From Vibrio sp. 05-20-BW147 (GTDB lineage Bacteria > Pseudomonadota > Gammaproteobacteria > Enterobacterales > Vibrionaceae), in assembly GCF_013369385.1 (NCBI RefSeq), contig NZ_SZTO01000001.1, positions 186,001 through 250,000 on the forward strand: a stretch of DNA of 64,000 nt. Direction: 5' to 3'. Position 1 is the stretch's first letter, and every line of letters starts with the position of its first letter. The notes below the pieces were generated by a model that saw only the letters and a program-made list of their open reading frames with translations, was not told where the DNA came from and did no database searches. This document shows, piece after piece, positions 18,876 to 28,281 of the stretch. A program made the translations under genes and the position numbers.

Positions 18876-19457
18876 ATGGCACACAATTGGGACGAAGCCG
18901 CGAAGGAGTGGGAGAGCAATCCAGCAACGGAACAGTTTGCACAATCTGTGTTTAACCAGTTGACGAGTTTAGCTAACCTCAACGGAGCTAGAATCCTAGA
19001 TTTAGGATGTGGTACAGGCTTGTTAAGCCGAAAAATGTCGCCCTTAGCGAAAGAGATCATTGCACTTGATTCATCCGAAGAAATGATCGAAGAGTTAGAC
19101 AAAAAGCAGTTGCCCAATGTCGAACCTGTAGTGGATAGTCTCACTCGCGGCTTGGCGGCTCAGCACCCTGCATTTCGTGGGCAGTTTGACGTGGTGGTTG
19201 CCTCGTCGGTTTGTGCATTTATTGATGACCTACCTACGACGTTAGAAGTGTCTCATAGCTTGCTGAACATTGGAGGATGCTTTATCCACTGGGATTGGAT
19301 AGCAGAATCGGATGATGAAGGATTGACAATGAAACGAGCCGAGCACTTGTTGCTTCAAGCGGGATTTAACGAGGTGAGCGTGAAACCATCCTTCAGTCTT
19401 GCTCTTGGGGGCTCTGAACAAAAAGTTTTTGTTGGGATCGGCAAGCGTACTGAGTAG
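18876..19457 (+). CDS. class I SAM-dependent methyltransferase
   Basis: A 193-aa protein with a Rossmann SAM-binding motif I (ILDLGCGTGLLSR, near residue 45) and motif II acidic residue (IIALDSSEEMIEEL). The Methyltransf_11/25-like fold is complete, but nothing identifies the substrate. The ATG at 18876, with TGGAGG upstream, is preferred over a frame extension of nine codons. It is followed by an intrinsic terminator and is monocistronic. Confidence 0.9.
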   Translation: MAHNWDEAAKEWESNPATEQFAQSVFNQLTSLANLNGARILDLGCGTGLLSRKMSPLAKEIIALDSSEEMIEELDKKQLPNVEPVVDSLTRGLAAQHPAFRGQFDVVVASSVCAFIDDLPTTLEVSHSLLNIGGCFIHWDWIAESDDEGLTMKRAEHLLLQAGFNEVSVKPSFSLALGGSEQKVFVGIGKRTE

Positions 19458-19526
19458 TTGTTCGTTTTCGACGATACGATAGAACAATATTCACGGTCGC
19501 GATTGAGTAAAACGATACCGATTGGT

Positions 19527-19566
19527 AAAGGCTACTGCATTTGATGCGGTGGCCTTTGTTGTTTTT
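19527..19566 (+). terminator. intrinsic terminator after the methyltransferase gene
   Basis: Stem AAAGGCTAC / GTGGCCTTT (one G-U pair) followed by GTTGTTTTT. Confidence 0.65.
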
Positions 19567-19656
19567 GGCGTTCAAGCGTATCTCCTTTGTCCCTTGTTTG
19601 ACGGTACGATTTTGGGGAGTTGGGTAAATTATTTTTGCTTAGAAATAAATGATAAA

Positions 19657-19670
19657 TTGCGACAGATCAA
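19657..19670. promoter_or_regulatory. possible FNR-like site upstream of ackA
   Basis: TTGCGACAGATCAA matches 8 of 10 positions of the TTGAT-N4-ATCAA consensus, about 140 bp before ackA. Fermentative acetate kinase genes are often anaerobically controlled. Evidence is motif similarity only. Confidence 0.3.
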
Positions 19671-19811
19671 TAAATAGTGGTGGCAAAAATAATTGAGTTA
19701 AAAGATAGTTGAAAGATTCAAAAATTATTGAATAATGGTTTCAACAATGAATGAACATCGCGCCTTGGCGTCGGTCCCTTATATTCCGCTCCACAACAGG
19801 AAATAAACTTA

Positions 19812-21005
19812 ATGTCTAATTCGTTCGTATTGGTCATCAACTCGGGTAGCTCTTCTCTCAAGTTCGCAGTCATTAACTCTGTCACTGGTGAAGCGGTGCT
19901 GAGTGGCTTGGGTGAGTGCTTTGGTCTTGCAGATGCTCGCATGAGCTGGAAATACTCAGGCGAAAAAACAGAGATTGTCATTCAAGGTGAAGATAACCAC
20001 CACAAAATCGCTATCGGCAAACTGGTTGGTTTGACTGAAGAATTAGGTTTGACGAAAGATATCGTTGCTGTAGGGCACCGAATTGTACACGGTGGTGAGA
20101 AGTTCACATCGACAGTACGTATTAATGAAGAAGTGACGGCAGAGATCGAGAAGCTTGCCGATCTTGCTCCATTGCATAACCCTGCGGGTGCTATCGGTAT
20201 TCGTGCGGCGATGGAAGCCTTTCCTGCACTTCCTCAGTTTGCTGTGTTTGATACCGCTTTCCACCAAACTATGCCAAAGCGCGCGTTTACCGGCGCTATC
20301 GCGAACGAGTTGTACACGGATTTCGGCATTCGTCGCTACGGTTTCCATGGCACCAGCCACTACTTCGTAAGTCGTGAAGCAGCGAAAATGCTGAACAAGC
20401 CAATTGAAGAATCTAGCTTCATCTCTGTACACCTTGGCAATGGTGCTTCAGTGTGTGCGATTAACAATGGTGAATCTGTCGATACCTCTATGGGCTTCAC
20501 GCCACTTTCTGGCCTCATGATGGGTACCCGTTGTGGCGACCTAGACCCTGGCATCATTGAATACCTACTTAAGAAAGGTTGGTCTCAAGAGAAAGTGTTC
20601 AACTCGCTAAATAAAGCCTCTGGCTTCTTAGGTGTATCCGGCCTAACTAGCGACGCTCGTGGCATTCTAGAAGCGATGGAACAGGGCCACGAAGGCGCGA
20701 CGCTGGCATTCCAAGTGTTCACCTACCGTGTCGCGAAATACATTGCGTCATACCTAGCTGCGCTAGATTCTTTTGACGGCATCATCTTCACTGGCGGCAT
20801 TGGCGAAAACTCACTACCAATTCGTCGTGAGATCCTTAAGAATCTGAAACTTCTTGGTTTTGTTGAAGATGAAAAAGGCAACGAAGATGCTCGTTTCGGT
20901 AACGCAGGTGTGATCGCAACATCGACATTGCTAAACGCAGTGGCGATGGTTATCCCAACCAACGAAGAATTCGTGATAGCCCAGCAATCGGTTGAATTGC
21001 TGTAA
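19812..21005 (+). CDS. ackA: acetate kinase
   Basis: Catalyses acetyl phosphate + ADP to acetate + ATP. The 397-aa product is full length, with the ASKHA signatures VLVINSGSSSLKFAV (residues 6-20), HRIVHGG, the GYRRYGFHGTSH-type sequence (here IRRYGFHGTSHYFV) and IIFTGGIGENS. No phosphotransacetylase gene accompanies it, unlike the canonical ackA-pta pair, so it is probably the second acetate kinase. Its 3' end is the source of repeats found downstream at about 29.1, 31.7 and 35.3 kb, and may be an integration site. Confidence 0.97.
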   Translation: MSNSFVLVINSGSSSLKFAVINSVTGEAVLSGLGECFGLADARMSWKYSGEKTEIVIQGEDNHHKIAIGKLVGLTEELGLTKDIVAVGHRIVHGGEKFTSTVRINEEVTAEIEKLADLAPLHNPAGAIGIRAAMEAFPALPQFAVFDTAFHQTMPKRAFTGAIANELYTDFGIRRYGFHGTSHYFVSREAAKMLNKPIEESSFISVHLGNGASVCAINNGESVDTSMGFTPLSGLMMGTRCGDLDPGIIEYLLKKGWSQEKVFNSLNKASGFLGVSGLTSDARGILEAMEQGHEGATLAFQVFTYRVAKYIASYLAALDSFDGIIFTGGIGENSLPIRREILKNLKLLGFVEDEKGNEDARFGNAGVIATSTLLNAVAMVIPTNEEFVIAQQSVELL

Positions 21006-21181
21006 TTTACTTCAAAAACAGATAGTTAAAAGCGAGCCATGTGCTCGCTTTTTTTTACTCATATGTTGGATAGACCATCGCTAAGCATGTGTTGGTGACA
21101 CAACCATTGCTTACTAAATTGCCTTCTGCAATTCATTTTTGCCCCAAGTTAGCGAGCTTAGTGTTGAATTGTTTCAGCCCC
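20946..21181 (+). repeat. ackA 3'-end repeat, copy A (native)
   Basis: The last ~60 bp of ackA, its terminator, and ~125 bp beyond. Diagnostic segments are CCAACCAACGAAGAATTCGT, GTTGAATTGCTGTAATTTAC, ATATGTTGGATAGACCATCG and CAATTCATTTTTGCCCC. The same segments recur, complete or partial, at 27950-28084, 29107-29511, 31722-32001 and (diverged) 35287-35384. Confidence 0.85.
21028..21056 (+). terminator. ackA intrinsic terminator
   Basis: Stem AGCGAGC / GCTCGCT, loop CATGT, then an eight-T run. Near-identical terminators recur in repeat copies B, C and D. Confidence 0.9.
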
Positions 21182-21277
21182 ATTTCGCGCTAAAGTATTT
21201 ACCCAGTACCAGAGCAAGCTCGCAGTTGTTTATTAGATAATGTAATGTTGCCAGCCGTAGATGCAGGCGATATCAAT

Positions 21278-21400
21278 TTATAGGATCTCATCGTCATCCC
21301 AATCCCAGTCAATTTGGGAAATATCACGGGAGACTTTTTGTAAATACCACCCGAGCAAAGCGACAATAGAAAGGATTAAAATGATAAAAGTTAGAAGCAT
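21278..21400 (-). CDS. possible small single-span membrane protein (40 aa)
   Basis: A 40-codon frame with AAGGG upstream of the ATG. The first ~20 residues are strongly hydrophobic (LLTFIILILSIVALLGWYL) and the tail is acidic and Trp-rich (IDWDWDDDEIL). This is the usual look of a real small membrane protein, and it is co-directional with the SDR gene upstream (41 bp away). No family is recognised. Confidence 0.5.
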   Translation of the reverse strand: MLLTFIILILSIVALLGWYLQKVSRDISQIDWDWDDDEIL

Positions 21401-21440
21401 ATCATACCCTTAGAGCTTGCGTGTGACTTAACTACAAGAC

Positions 21441-22133
21441 TTACCACGGCAATTGAGTTCCATCGTAGACAAAAAATGAACCTGAATGCTTAGGTTTTAA
21501 ATTATCGATAACATTAAGCATGCCTTTAACACTCTCTTCTACTGTGACCTTGCCATCCTTTCCGCCCATATCGGTTTGTACCCAACCTGGGTGAATTGCC
21601 ATAGTCTTCACACCCACTTCGGATAGTTCGCAAGCTAAAGATTTAATTATTTGGTTGAGGGCGGCTTTTGATGCGCGATAGCTGTATCGACCACCAGAGC
21701 GGTTGTCATCGATGCTAGCGAGTATTGAAGTCATCCCAATGATGGTTTTATCTTCGCCAGCAAGAATGTTATGAAGCAAAGCCTGCGTGATTAACATGGG
21801 TGCAATGGTGTTGACCTTTAATACATTTATCCATTCCTTTTGCCCCATATTGCCTAGGCTTTCACATTCATCTCCGCTTACCCCCGCGTTATGAATAAGT
21901 ACATCAATGGCGATGCCCGCAAATTTTTCTGTCAAAGCGAGAATATGGGACTCATTACTCACGTCGAGCGGATGAATGCAAATGGTGGGATAAGTTTGAA
22001 CCAAGAGACACAAAGCCTGAGCTGTATTGATGTCACGGCAGCATGCAATCACACGCCATCCACGCTGAGCGTATTGTTTAACAAGCTCTAGGCCTAAGCC
22101 TCGATTGGCGCCAGTGATAAAAACCGTTTTCAT
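21441..22133 (-). CDS. short-chain dehydrogenase/reductase (C-factor-like)
   Basis: A 230-aa classical SDR. The N-terminal NAD(P)-binding motif is FITGANRGLGLELV (TGxxxGxG), the NAG motif appears as IHNAGVSGD, the catalytic Ser is in GMTSILASI and the YxxxK pair is YSYRASKAALN. It resembles the C-factor/sniffer subgroup of carbonyl reductases; substrate unknown. First oxidoreductase gene of module 1, tail-to-tail with nothing and 83 bp downstream of the MFS gene on the same strand. Confidence 0.92.
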   Translation of the reverse strand: MKTVFITGANRGLGLELVKQYAQRGWRVIACCRDINTAQALCLLVQTYPTICIHPLDVSNESHILALTEKFAGIAIDVLIHNAGVSGDECESLGNMGQKEWINVLKVNTIAPMLITQALLHNILAGEDKTIIGMTSILASIDDNRSGGRYSYRASKAALNQIIKSLACELSEVGVKTMAIHPGWVQTDMGGKDGKVTVEESVKGMLNVIDNLKPKHSGSFFVYDGTQLPW

Positions 22134-22216
22134 TGTGAGCTACCTAAGTTGATTATAAGTAAGAATTAGCTGGTCAATGCCGAACCTTGACCAGCTTGTA
22201 ACCATTGTCGTGATAC

Positions 22217-23413
22217 TTACTTCAGAACTACGTTTGCTTCCGACAAATGAACTGCTGTACGTTTATCAAGACGCCCACTCATTCGAGTAAGAGCGAGCGC
22301 AACGATCACTATCACGGCTCCAATCCAAGGTGTATGCATTAAGCCCATTTCTGACACAATCATACCGCCTCCCCAAGAGCCAAGAGCAATACCCACGTTA
22401 AACGCCGCAATGTTTAGACCAGAAGCGACGTCTACCGCATCAGGAGTGTATTTTTCAGCCAGCTTAACCACATATACTTGTAAACCAGGAACATTACCGA
22501 ATGCAAATGCCCCCCAAACTAAAATGGTCGCTACCGCTGCTATAGGGTTAATGGCCGTAAAGTTAAATACAACTAATACGGTGGCGAGTCCCGCAAAAAT
22601 AATAGTCAGTGCTTTTATTGGCCCCATCTTATCGGCCATTTTGCCGCCCCAAATATTACCAATCGCTACTGATACGCCGTATACCAACATAATTAGGCTG
22701 ATTGCATTTGCGCTGAATCCTGTTTCCTGTTGCAAAATCGGCGCAAGGAAAGTGAAAGCGGTAAAGGTACCACCGTAACCGAGTGCTGTGATGGCATAAA
22801 CCAATAGTAGTCTTGGTTGCGTTAACACTTTTAGTTGTGATGACAGTTTCGCGGCAGCAGGCTGCTTTAGGTTGCTTGGCACTAAGAAAGCACTACCAAT
22901 CAACGCAATAAGTCCCAATAGCGCGACAATCAAAAACGTCGATTGCCAACCAAAGGTCTGGCCGATGTAAGTACCAAGCGGGACGCCCGTTACTAATGCT
23001 ACGGTTAATCCCGTGAACATAATCGCAATCGCACTTGCCGCTTTTTCTTTAGATACTAGGCCAGTCGCAATTGTGGAGCCGATGGAGAAAAACACACCAT
23101 GGGCTAGACCAGTCAAAATTCGAGCAACGATAAGGGTGTTGTAACCAGGTGCTTGCCATGCCAATAAGTTGCCAATCACAAACAGTGACATAACCGTAAT
23201 GAGTACGTGCTTACGGTTCCACTTTCCCGTTAGTGCTGTTAAAACAGGTGCGCCAATCGCAACACCGAGTGCATAAAGGCTCACCAGTAGTCCTGCGGAT
23301 GGTAGTGAGACGTTTAGGTCAGAAGCCATGGTCGGGATCAATCCCACGATCACAAACTCCGTCGTTCCGATAGCAAAGGCGCTGAGCGTCAATGCAAGAA
23401 GTGCTAATGGCAT
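22217..23413 (-). CDS. MFS transporter, AraJ/arabinose-efflux-like
   Basis: A 398-aa inner-membrane protein with twelve predicted helices. N-terminal ALTLSAFAIGTTEFVIVGL is characteristic of the DHA1 drug:H+ antiporter/AraJ subgroup, and the motif-A-like GKWNRKHVLI follows helix 2. Transcribed divergently from a LysR regulator 188 bp away, which probably controls it. Likely function is efflux of a small organic compound. Confidence 0.92.
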   Translation of the reverse strand: MPLALLALTLSAFAIGTTEFVIVGLIPTMASDLNVSLPSAGLLVSLYALGVAIGAPVLTALTGKWNRKHVLITVMSLFVIGNLLAWQAPGYNTLIVARILTGLAHGVFFSIGSTIATGLVSKEKAASAIAIMFTGLTVALVTGVPLGTYIGQTFGWQSTFLIVALLGLIALIGSAFLVPSNLKQPAAAKLSSQLKVLTQPRLLLVYAITALGYGGTFTAFTFLAPILQQETGFSANAISLIMLVYGVSVAIGNIWGGKMADKMGPIKALTIIFAGLATVLVVFNFTAINPIAAVATILVWGAFAFGNVPGLQVYVVKLAEKYTPDAVDVASGLNIAAFNVGIALGSWGGGMIVSEMGLMHTPWIGAVIVIVALALTRMSGRLDKRTAVHLSEANVVLK

Positions 23414-23601
23414 ATCATTTACTCTCTTTTGTTAGGTTCTAGTAAACAGCAGCGAATGTGCTTATCAACGTGTCGTGCTGCCGTGATTTGATGGAGGGAT
23501 TTTGCGTGGAAATGTAGTTGCAAAAAATAGGTTATTTAACAAATGATATTTGCTATAAATGCAATAATTAAACAAAACTGTTGAGTAAATGGTAGGCAAG
23601 C

Positions 23602-24483
23602 ATGCGCACAAAATCGGACGATTTAGAAATTCTACTTACTGTCGTTGATACTGGCGGATTTACTGCGGCAGCAGAAAGTCTCGATATACAGGTGGCACGC
23701 GTATCACGAGCGGTGAGTAAGGTAGAAAGCCAGCTTGGCGTGACGATATTAAACCGAACCACAAGACGGATTGAGTTAACGGATGAGGGGCGGCAATTCG
23801 TTGAGTCGGTACGAATAGGGCTGATGCAGTTGCAGCAAGCGGAAGACGAGATCATATCCCGTGGGGAATTACCCAAAGGACGACTGCGTGTTGATGCCGC
23901 CAGTCCGTTTGTGTTTCACCAGTTAGTTCCACTCGTTCAGCCATTTAATCAAGCCTATCCTGATATTGAGTTGGAGTTAACTTCTAATGAAGGTTTTGTT
24001 GATTTGCTAGAAAAGAAAACCGATATCGCTATTCGTATCGGTGCATTAAATGATTCAACTTTACACGCAAGGCCTCTTGGCCGAAGTTTACTTTACATTG
24101 TTGCTTCACCTGATTATTTATCAAAGCGCGGCTTTCCGAGCAAGAGTAGTGATTTGGAACATCACGATACCATTGGATTTTCAACACCAAAAACACTCAA
24201 CGAATGGCCTCTGAAAGGATTTTCAGGGCTGACACCCACGCTGACCTCAAGTAACGGTGAAACGGTGAGACAGCTAGCATTGATGGGAAATGGAATCGCC
24301 TGCCTATCAGGCTTTATGGTGAAAAAAGATATTGCGGAAGGAAGATTAATTGCGTTGTTAGAAGGTGAAAAAATTGGTAACTCAGGTAGGGAGCAAATTA
24401 ATGCGGTTTACTATAAGTCCTCTTCTGTTGCCAAGAGGATTTCTGCTTTTATCGATTTTATTCAACCGAAGTTGGATCTGTAA
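23602..24483 (+). CDS. LysR-family transcriptional regulator
   Basis: A 293-aa regulator with an N-terminal winged helix (DLEILLTVVDTGGFTAAAES; recognition segment VARVSRAVSKVESQLGV) and an effector domain of the CrgA/DsdC-like subgroup (DIAIRIGALNDSTLHARPLG). Its position between a divergent MFS exporter and downstream ene-reductases suggests it governs this detoxification module; the inducer is unknown. Confidence 0.93.
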   Translation: MRTKSDDLEILLTVVDTGGFTAAAESLDIQVARVSRAVSKVESQLGVTILNRTTRRIELTDEGRQFVESVRIGLMQLQQAEDEIISRGELPKGRLRVDAASPFVFHQLVPLVQPFNQAYPDIELELTSNEGFVDLLEKKTDIAIRIGALNDSTLHARPLGRSLLYIVASPDYLSKRGFPSKSSDLEHHDTIGFSTPKTLNEWPLKGFSGLTPTLTSSNGETVRQLALMGNGIACLSGFMVKKDIAEGRLIALLEGEKIGNSGREQINAVYYKSSSVAKRISAFIDFIQPKLDL

Positions 24484-24708
24484 ATCGGTCCAAGCGAGGT
24501 AACTTCTTACCTCGCTTAGGCTATTTCTTCTGACTCCTTGAACAAGACAGATACGTATTAAAGTTGATGATACATCGACATCCAGCAAGACTATTCCTGG
24601 AGCATGCTCAGACTATTGCATTTTTAACAAATATTATTTGTCTTTGTTGCTATCAATGTGCTGCGATGAGTTTGTTAGTATCCCTCTCAGGAAATAAGAG
24701 GGCTTATT

Positions 24709-25806
24709 ATGTCTAAATCACTTTTTCAACCTATCCAATTGGGGAGATTGACTCTCAAAAACCGCATTGTCATGCCACCGATGACACGCTCCAGGGCAAG
24801 TCAACCAGGGGATGTCGCTAATGAAATGATGGCGACGTATTACGCTCAAAGAGCCAGTGCAGGTTTAATAGTCTCCGAAGGCACACAAATTTCACCGAAT
24901 GCAAAAGGTTATGCGTGGACGCCAGGTATTTACACACCTGAGCAGATTGCAGGCTGGCGTAAAGTAACTCAAGCAGTGCATGCAGAACATGGCGCCATTT
25001 TCGCGCAGCTGTGGCATGTGGGCAGAGTCACTCACCCAGATAACATTGGTGGTGAGCAACCGATTTCTTCATCAGCGTTAAAAGCGGAAAACGTAAAAGT
25101 ATTCATTGATAATGGCAGTGATGAACCTGGCTTTGTTGATGTCGTCCAGCCTAGAGCAATGACAAAAGCGGATATTCAACAAGTCATCGCAGATTATCGT
25201 CAAGCGGCATTGAATGCTGTTGAGGCGGGCTTTGATGGGATTGAACTTCATGCAGCGAATGGTTATTTGATCAACCAGTTCATAGACTCCGAAGCTAACA
25301 GCCGCAGTGATGAATACGGTGGTAGCCTAGAAAATCGTCTTCGTTTTCTTGATGAAGTCGTTGCAGCATTAGTTAAAGCGATTGGTGCTGACCGTGTTGG
25401 TGTGCGTCTTGCTCCTTTGACTACCTTAAACGGCACCGTAGATGCGAACCCTATCGAGACCTATACCGCTGCGGCTGCGTTGTTGAATAAGCACGGTATC
25501 GTTTATCTGCATATCGCGGAAGTAGATTGGGATGACGCCCCTGATACGCCAGTCTCTTTCAAACGTGCCTTACGTGAGGCCTATCAAGGCATTTTGATTT
25601 ACGCAGGTCGTTATAATGCGGAAAAAGCGAAACAAGCTATTGATGACGGACTGGCTGATATGATCGGCTTTGGTCGGCCTTTTGTAGCGAATCCCGATCT
25701 GCCTGAAAGACTACTTCACGGCTACCCGTTCGAAAAGCACGATCCTGACACCTTGTTTGGTGGCGGTGAAAAAGGGTTGATTGATTATCCAACGTATAAA
25801 GCTTAA
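24709..25806 (+). CDS. Old Yellow Enzyme family ene-reductase (first of two)
   Basis: FMN-dependent alkene reductase of 365 aa, NemA-like. Features: FQPIQLGRLTLKNRIVMPPM at the N-terminus, the RASAGLIVSEG segment, the substrate-binding pair and proton donor in ELHAANGYL (His/Asn type, with Tyr), SRSDEYGGSLENR and the C-terminal GFGRPFVANPDL. It reduces activated C=C bonds of enals, enones, maleimides or nitro-compounds. Followed by a paralogue 9 bp later. Confidence 0.95.
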   Translation: MSKSLFQPIQLGRLTLKNRIVMPPMTRSRASQPGDVANEMMATYYAQRASAGLIVSEGTQISPNAKGYAWTPGIYTPEQIAGWRKVTQAVHAEHGAIFAQLWHVGRVTHPDNIGGEQPISSSALKAENVKVFIDNGSDEPGFVDVVQPRAMTKADIQQVIADYRQAALNAVEAGFDGIELHAANGYLINQFIDSEANSRSDEYGGSLENRLRFLDEVVAALVKAIGADRVGVRLAPLTTLNGTVDANPIETYTAAAALLNKHGIVYLHIAEVDWDDAPDTPVSFKRALREAYQGILIYAGRYNAEKAKQAIDDGLADMIGFGRPFVANPDLPERLLHGYPFEKHDPDTLFGGGEKGLIDYPTYKA

Positions 25807-25815
25807 GGGGGAAGT

Positions 25816-26904
25816 ATGTTTAAGGTATTTAAAGGTCACGGACTTGAGACTAGAAACCGTATCGCTATGGCGCCGATGACTCGTTCACGAACGTCTCAAC
25901 CTGGTGATGTACCAAACGAGATGATGGCAACCTACTACCGTCAGCGTGCTAGCGCAGGTTTGATTGTCACAGAAGGCGCGCCTGTCTCAGCCGTTGGTCG
26001 GGGCTACTCTATGACACCAGGCATTTACACAGAAGAACACATTGAAGGCTGGAAGAAAGTGACTCAGGCTGTTCATGAGGAAGGGGGTAAGATATTTATC
26101 CAACTCTGGCATGTTGGCCGTCGTAGTCATTCCGATATTTCAGGTTCACAACCCCTGGCACCATCAGCGATAAAAATTCCAGATCAGGTCTTTGGCCCAT
26201 TACCTGAAGGCGGGTTTGGCATGGTAGAAACCCAGCAGCCAAAAGCAATGAGTGCAGATGAAATCCAAGCAACCATTACCGACTTTGTTCAAGCGGCAAG
26301 AAATGCTGTTGAAGCAGGGTTTGATGGTGTTGAAGTTCATGCAGCGCATGGTTACTTGTTTGATACCTTTTTACGCTTAGAAAGCAACCAAAGAAGTGAT
26401 CAATATGGTGGCAGCAAAGAGAATCGTATGCGCTTTCTGGTTGATACGTTGCAAGCACTTACCGACGAAATTGGTGGGGAAAGAGTTGCGGTTCGTCTGT
26501 CTCCTCATATCGGAGAGGGTTTTGCTGGGGATGATGTTGAAATTGTTCCACTAACGTTAGCATTGCTGGAAAAACTACAACCGATGAACCTTGCGTATGT
26601 GCATTTTTCAGAAAACATATCACGCTATGTAGAGGTGCCTGAAGAGTTTCGCCAGCAAGTACGCCGAATATACTCTAATCCAATCATGGTTGCAGGAAAG
26701 TTGACCAAGCAATCTGCACAACAGTTACTAGATAAGCAGTATGCTGATTTCGTTGCCTTTGGTACGCCTTTTGTAACGAACCCTGATTTAGTCGCCCGAT
26801 TTGCTCATGATTTACCATTGGCCGAGTTTGATGCCGATGCTAGGTTGACCTTGTATGGGGGCGGAGCCGAAGGCTACACCGATTATCCAACTTATCAAGC
26901 CTAA
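25816..26904 (+). CDS. Old Yellow Enzyme family ene-reductase (second of two)
   Basis: A 362-aa paralogue of the preceding gene, in the same operon. It has RIAMAPMTRSR, RASAGLIVTEG, and an active-site motif EVHAAHGYL, so its substrate-binding pair is His/His where the first copy has His/Asn. YGGSKENRMRFL and AFGTPFVTNPDL are conserved. The differing active-site pair and only moderate similarity suggest distinct substrate ranges rather than a recent duplicate. Confidence 0.95.
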   Translation: MFKVFKGHGLETRNRIAMAPMTRSRTSQPGDVPNEMMATYYRQRASAGLIVTEGAPVSAVGRGYSMTPGIYTEEHIEGWKKVTQAVHEEGGKIFIQLWHVGRRSHSDISGSQPLAPSAIKIPDQVFGPLPEGGFGMVETQQPKAMSADEIQATITDFVQAARNAVEAGFDGVEVHAAHGYLFDTFLRLESNQRSDQYGGSKENRMRFLVDTLQALTDEIGGERVAVRLSPHIGEGFAGDDVEIVPLTLALLEKLQPMNLAYVHFSENISRYVEVPEEFRQQVRRIYSNPIMVAGKLTKQSAQQLLDKQYADFVAFGTPFVTNPDLVARFAHDLPLAEFDADARLTLYGGGAEGYTDYPTYQA

Positions 26905-26970
26905 TACACCAGGTACCAAGGACGATAACTCTTTGGTGCCTGACCTTTTCATTAAGCGAGTGGAAGTGAT

Positions 26971-27912
26971 ATGGAACCCTATCGAATTTGGCAATATCAA
27001 ACTGAGACGCACAGTCTTGTTTTAGGTAAGGCTGAAAGACCAGCTTTAGATGACAACGAAATCTTAGTACAAAACAAAGCGATTGGTATTAACCCTGTCG
27101 ATTGGAAATTTATTAAAGCCAATCCTTTAAATTGGCCGAATGGCCATGTTCCAGGTGTTGATGGTGCAGGCGTCGTCGTACAAGTCGGGTCTAAAGTTGA
27201 TCCCAGTCTAATTGGCCGTCGAGTGGCCTATCATGGCTCACTAAATCGCCATGGTAGCTTCGCTGAATATACCGTTTTGAACGTTGAGCGAGTGATGACA
27301 CTGCCTGAGAGCCTATCTTTTGAACTTGCCTCGGCACTGCCTTGTCCGATGCTGACTGCGTGGCAAGCATTTGAAAAAATTCCATTAACCCGACAAAGAG
27401 AAGTGCTTGTCGTTGGTTTTGGCGCGGTGAATAATTTGTTATCCCAGATCCTTGCCAGAGCGGGTTATATCGTTGATGTTGTCTCCGCGAGTCTGAGCGA
27501 AGAGCGAGCCAAAAGCTTAGGTATTCGCCAAGTTTATCGAGAGCAATCTCAAATCGACATGAAATACTTCGCCATTTTTGATGCGGTGAGTGGGGAAAAT
27601 GCCGCCCATTTAGTGCCACTGTTAAGAGCGAATGGACATATTGTCTGCATTCAAGATCGTATTGCTAAACCCATTGACCCTCCATTTACGCGCACTATTT
27701 CTTACCACGAAATAGCCCTTGGAGCGTTACATAATTTTGGTGATAAAGATGATTGGCATACATTAATGCAAAATGGTGAAACGCTGCTTGAGCGTATTTC
27801 AAAAGGCAGTTTTGACGTTAGTTTACCTGTATCTTTTAAATTCGATCAGATGTCAGAGGCATTGAAACACAGTGAGTTCACAAAACTAAAAACAGTTATT
27901 ACATTGAGTTAG
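26971..27912 (+). CDS. MDR-family quinone oxidoreductase-like protein
   Basis: A 313-aa medium-chain dehydrogenase/reductase of the zeta-crystallin/quinone oxidoreductase type. The N-terminal catalytic fold ([32 protein letters not shown]) is present. The nucleotide-binding glycine motif is altered: [16 protein letters not shown] replaces the usual GxGGVG. No zinc-ligand cysteines are visible. Third gene of the ene-reductase operon, so a role in reducing quinones or unsaturated carbonyls is likely. Confidence 0.88.
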   Translation: MEPYRIWQYQTETHSLVLGKAERPALDDNEILVQNKAIGINPVDWKFIKANPLNWPNGHVPGVDGAGVVVQVGSKVDPSLIGRRVAYHGSLNRHGSFAEYTVLNVERVMTLPESLSFELASALPCPMLTAWQAFEKIPLTRQREVLVVGFGAVNNLLSQILARAGYIVDVVSASLSEERAKSLGIRQVYREQSQIDMKYFAIFDAVSGENAAHLVPLLRANGHIVCIQDRIAKPIDPPFTRTISYHEIALGALHNFGDKDDWHTLMQNGETLLERISKGSFDVSLPVSFKFDQMSEALKHSEFTKLKTVITLS

Positions 27913-27949
27913 ATTCCGCTATCTATACTTTTGCTGGGAAGCGCATACA

Positions 27950-28084
27950 CAATCGCTAAGCACGCGAATAGCGACACAGTCATTACCCACAATATCGACT
28001 TCTGCAATTCATTTTTCTAACTCCAAGTTAGCGAGCTACGTGCTCGCTTTTTTTGTACTCATATGTTGGATAGACCATCGCTGA
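27950..28084 (+). repeat. ackA 3'-end repeat, copy B (rearranged, partial)
   Basis: The downstream part of the repeat comes first (AATCGCTAAGCAC to CCAAGTTAGCGAG, 27950-28036). It is then joined at the shared GCGAG to the terminator part (GCGAGCTACGTGCTCGC, then ATATGTTGGATAGACCATCG, to 28084). The ackA coding end is absent. This order is what recombination between two tandem copies at the terminator stem would give. Confidence 0.7.
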
Positions 28085-28226
28085 ACAGCACATGGCAGCT
28101 CACCCACTGATAGCTCTATTGATTTATGCAATTTTATTATCGCCCCAGAAGTGGCTTCAGAAAAACTAACAATAGACCCTATTTATGGAGGCATTATTGT
28201 CAATTACGTCAGCCCATGCCTGAACT

Positions 28227-28281
28227 AGGTTACTAAAAGTATACTAATTGCATTCAACCTTTAGGTAACTAACATATACTA
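28227..28281. promoter_or_regulatory. pair of direct repeats, possible HxlR operator
   Basis: AGGTTACTAAAAGTATACTA (28227-28246) and AGGTAACTAACATATACTA (28263-28281) are near-copies 36 bp apart, just upstream of a 32-codon ORF and ahead of an HxlR regulator gene. A third, weaker version (AGGTTACTTAGTTCTCGTAG) follows near 28446. Operator function is inferred. Confidence 0.35.

Larger units (their letters stand above)
19458..19811 (+). other. intergenic region upstream of ackA
   Basis: 354 bp. The first part carries the methyltransferase terminator. The rest is very A+T rich and holds the ackA promoter region, including a possible FNR-like site near 19657. An AGGAAAT site precedes the ackA start. 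No ORF is supported. Confidence 0.5.
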
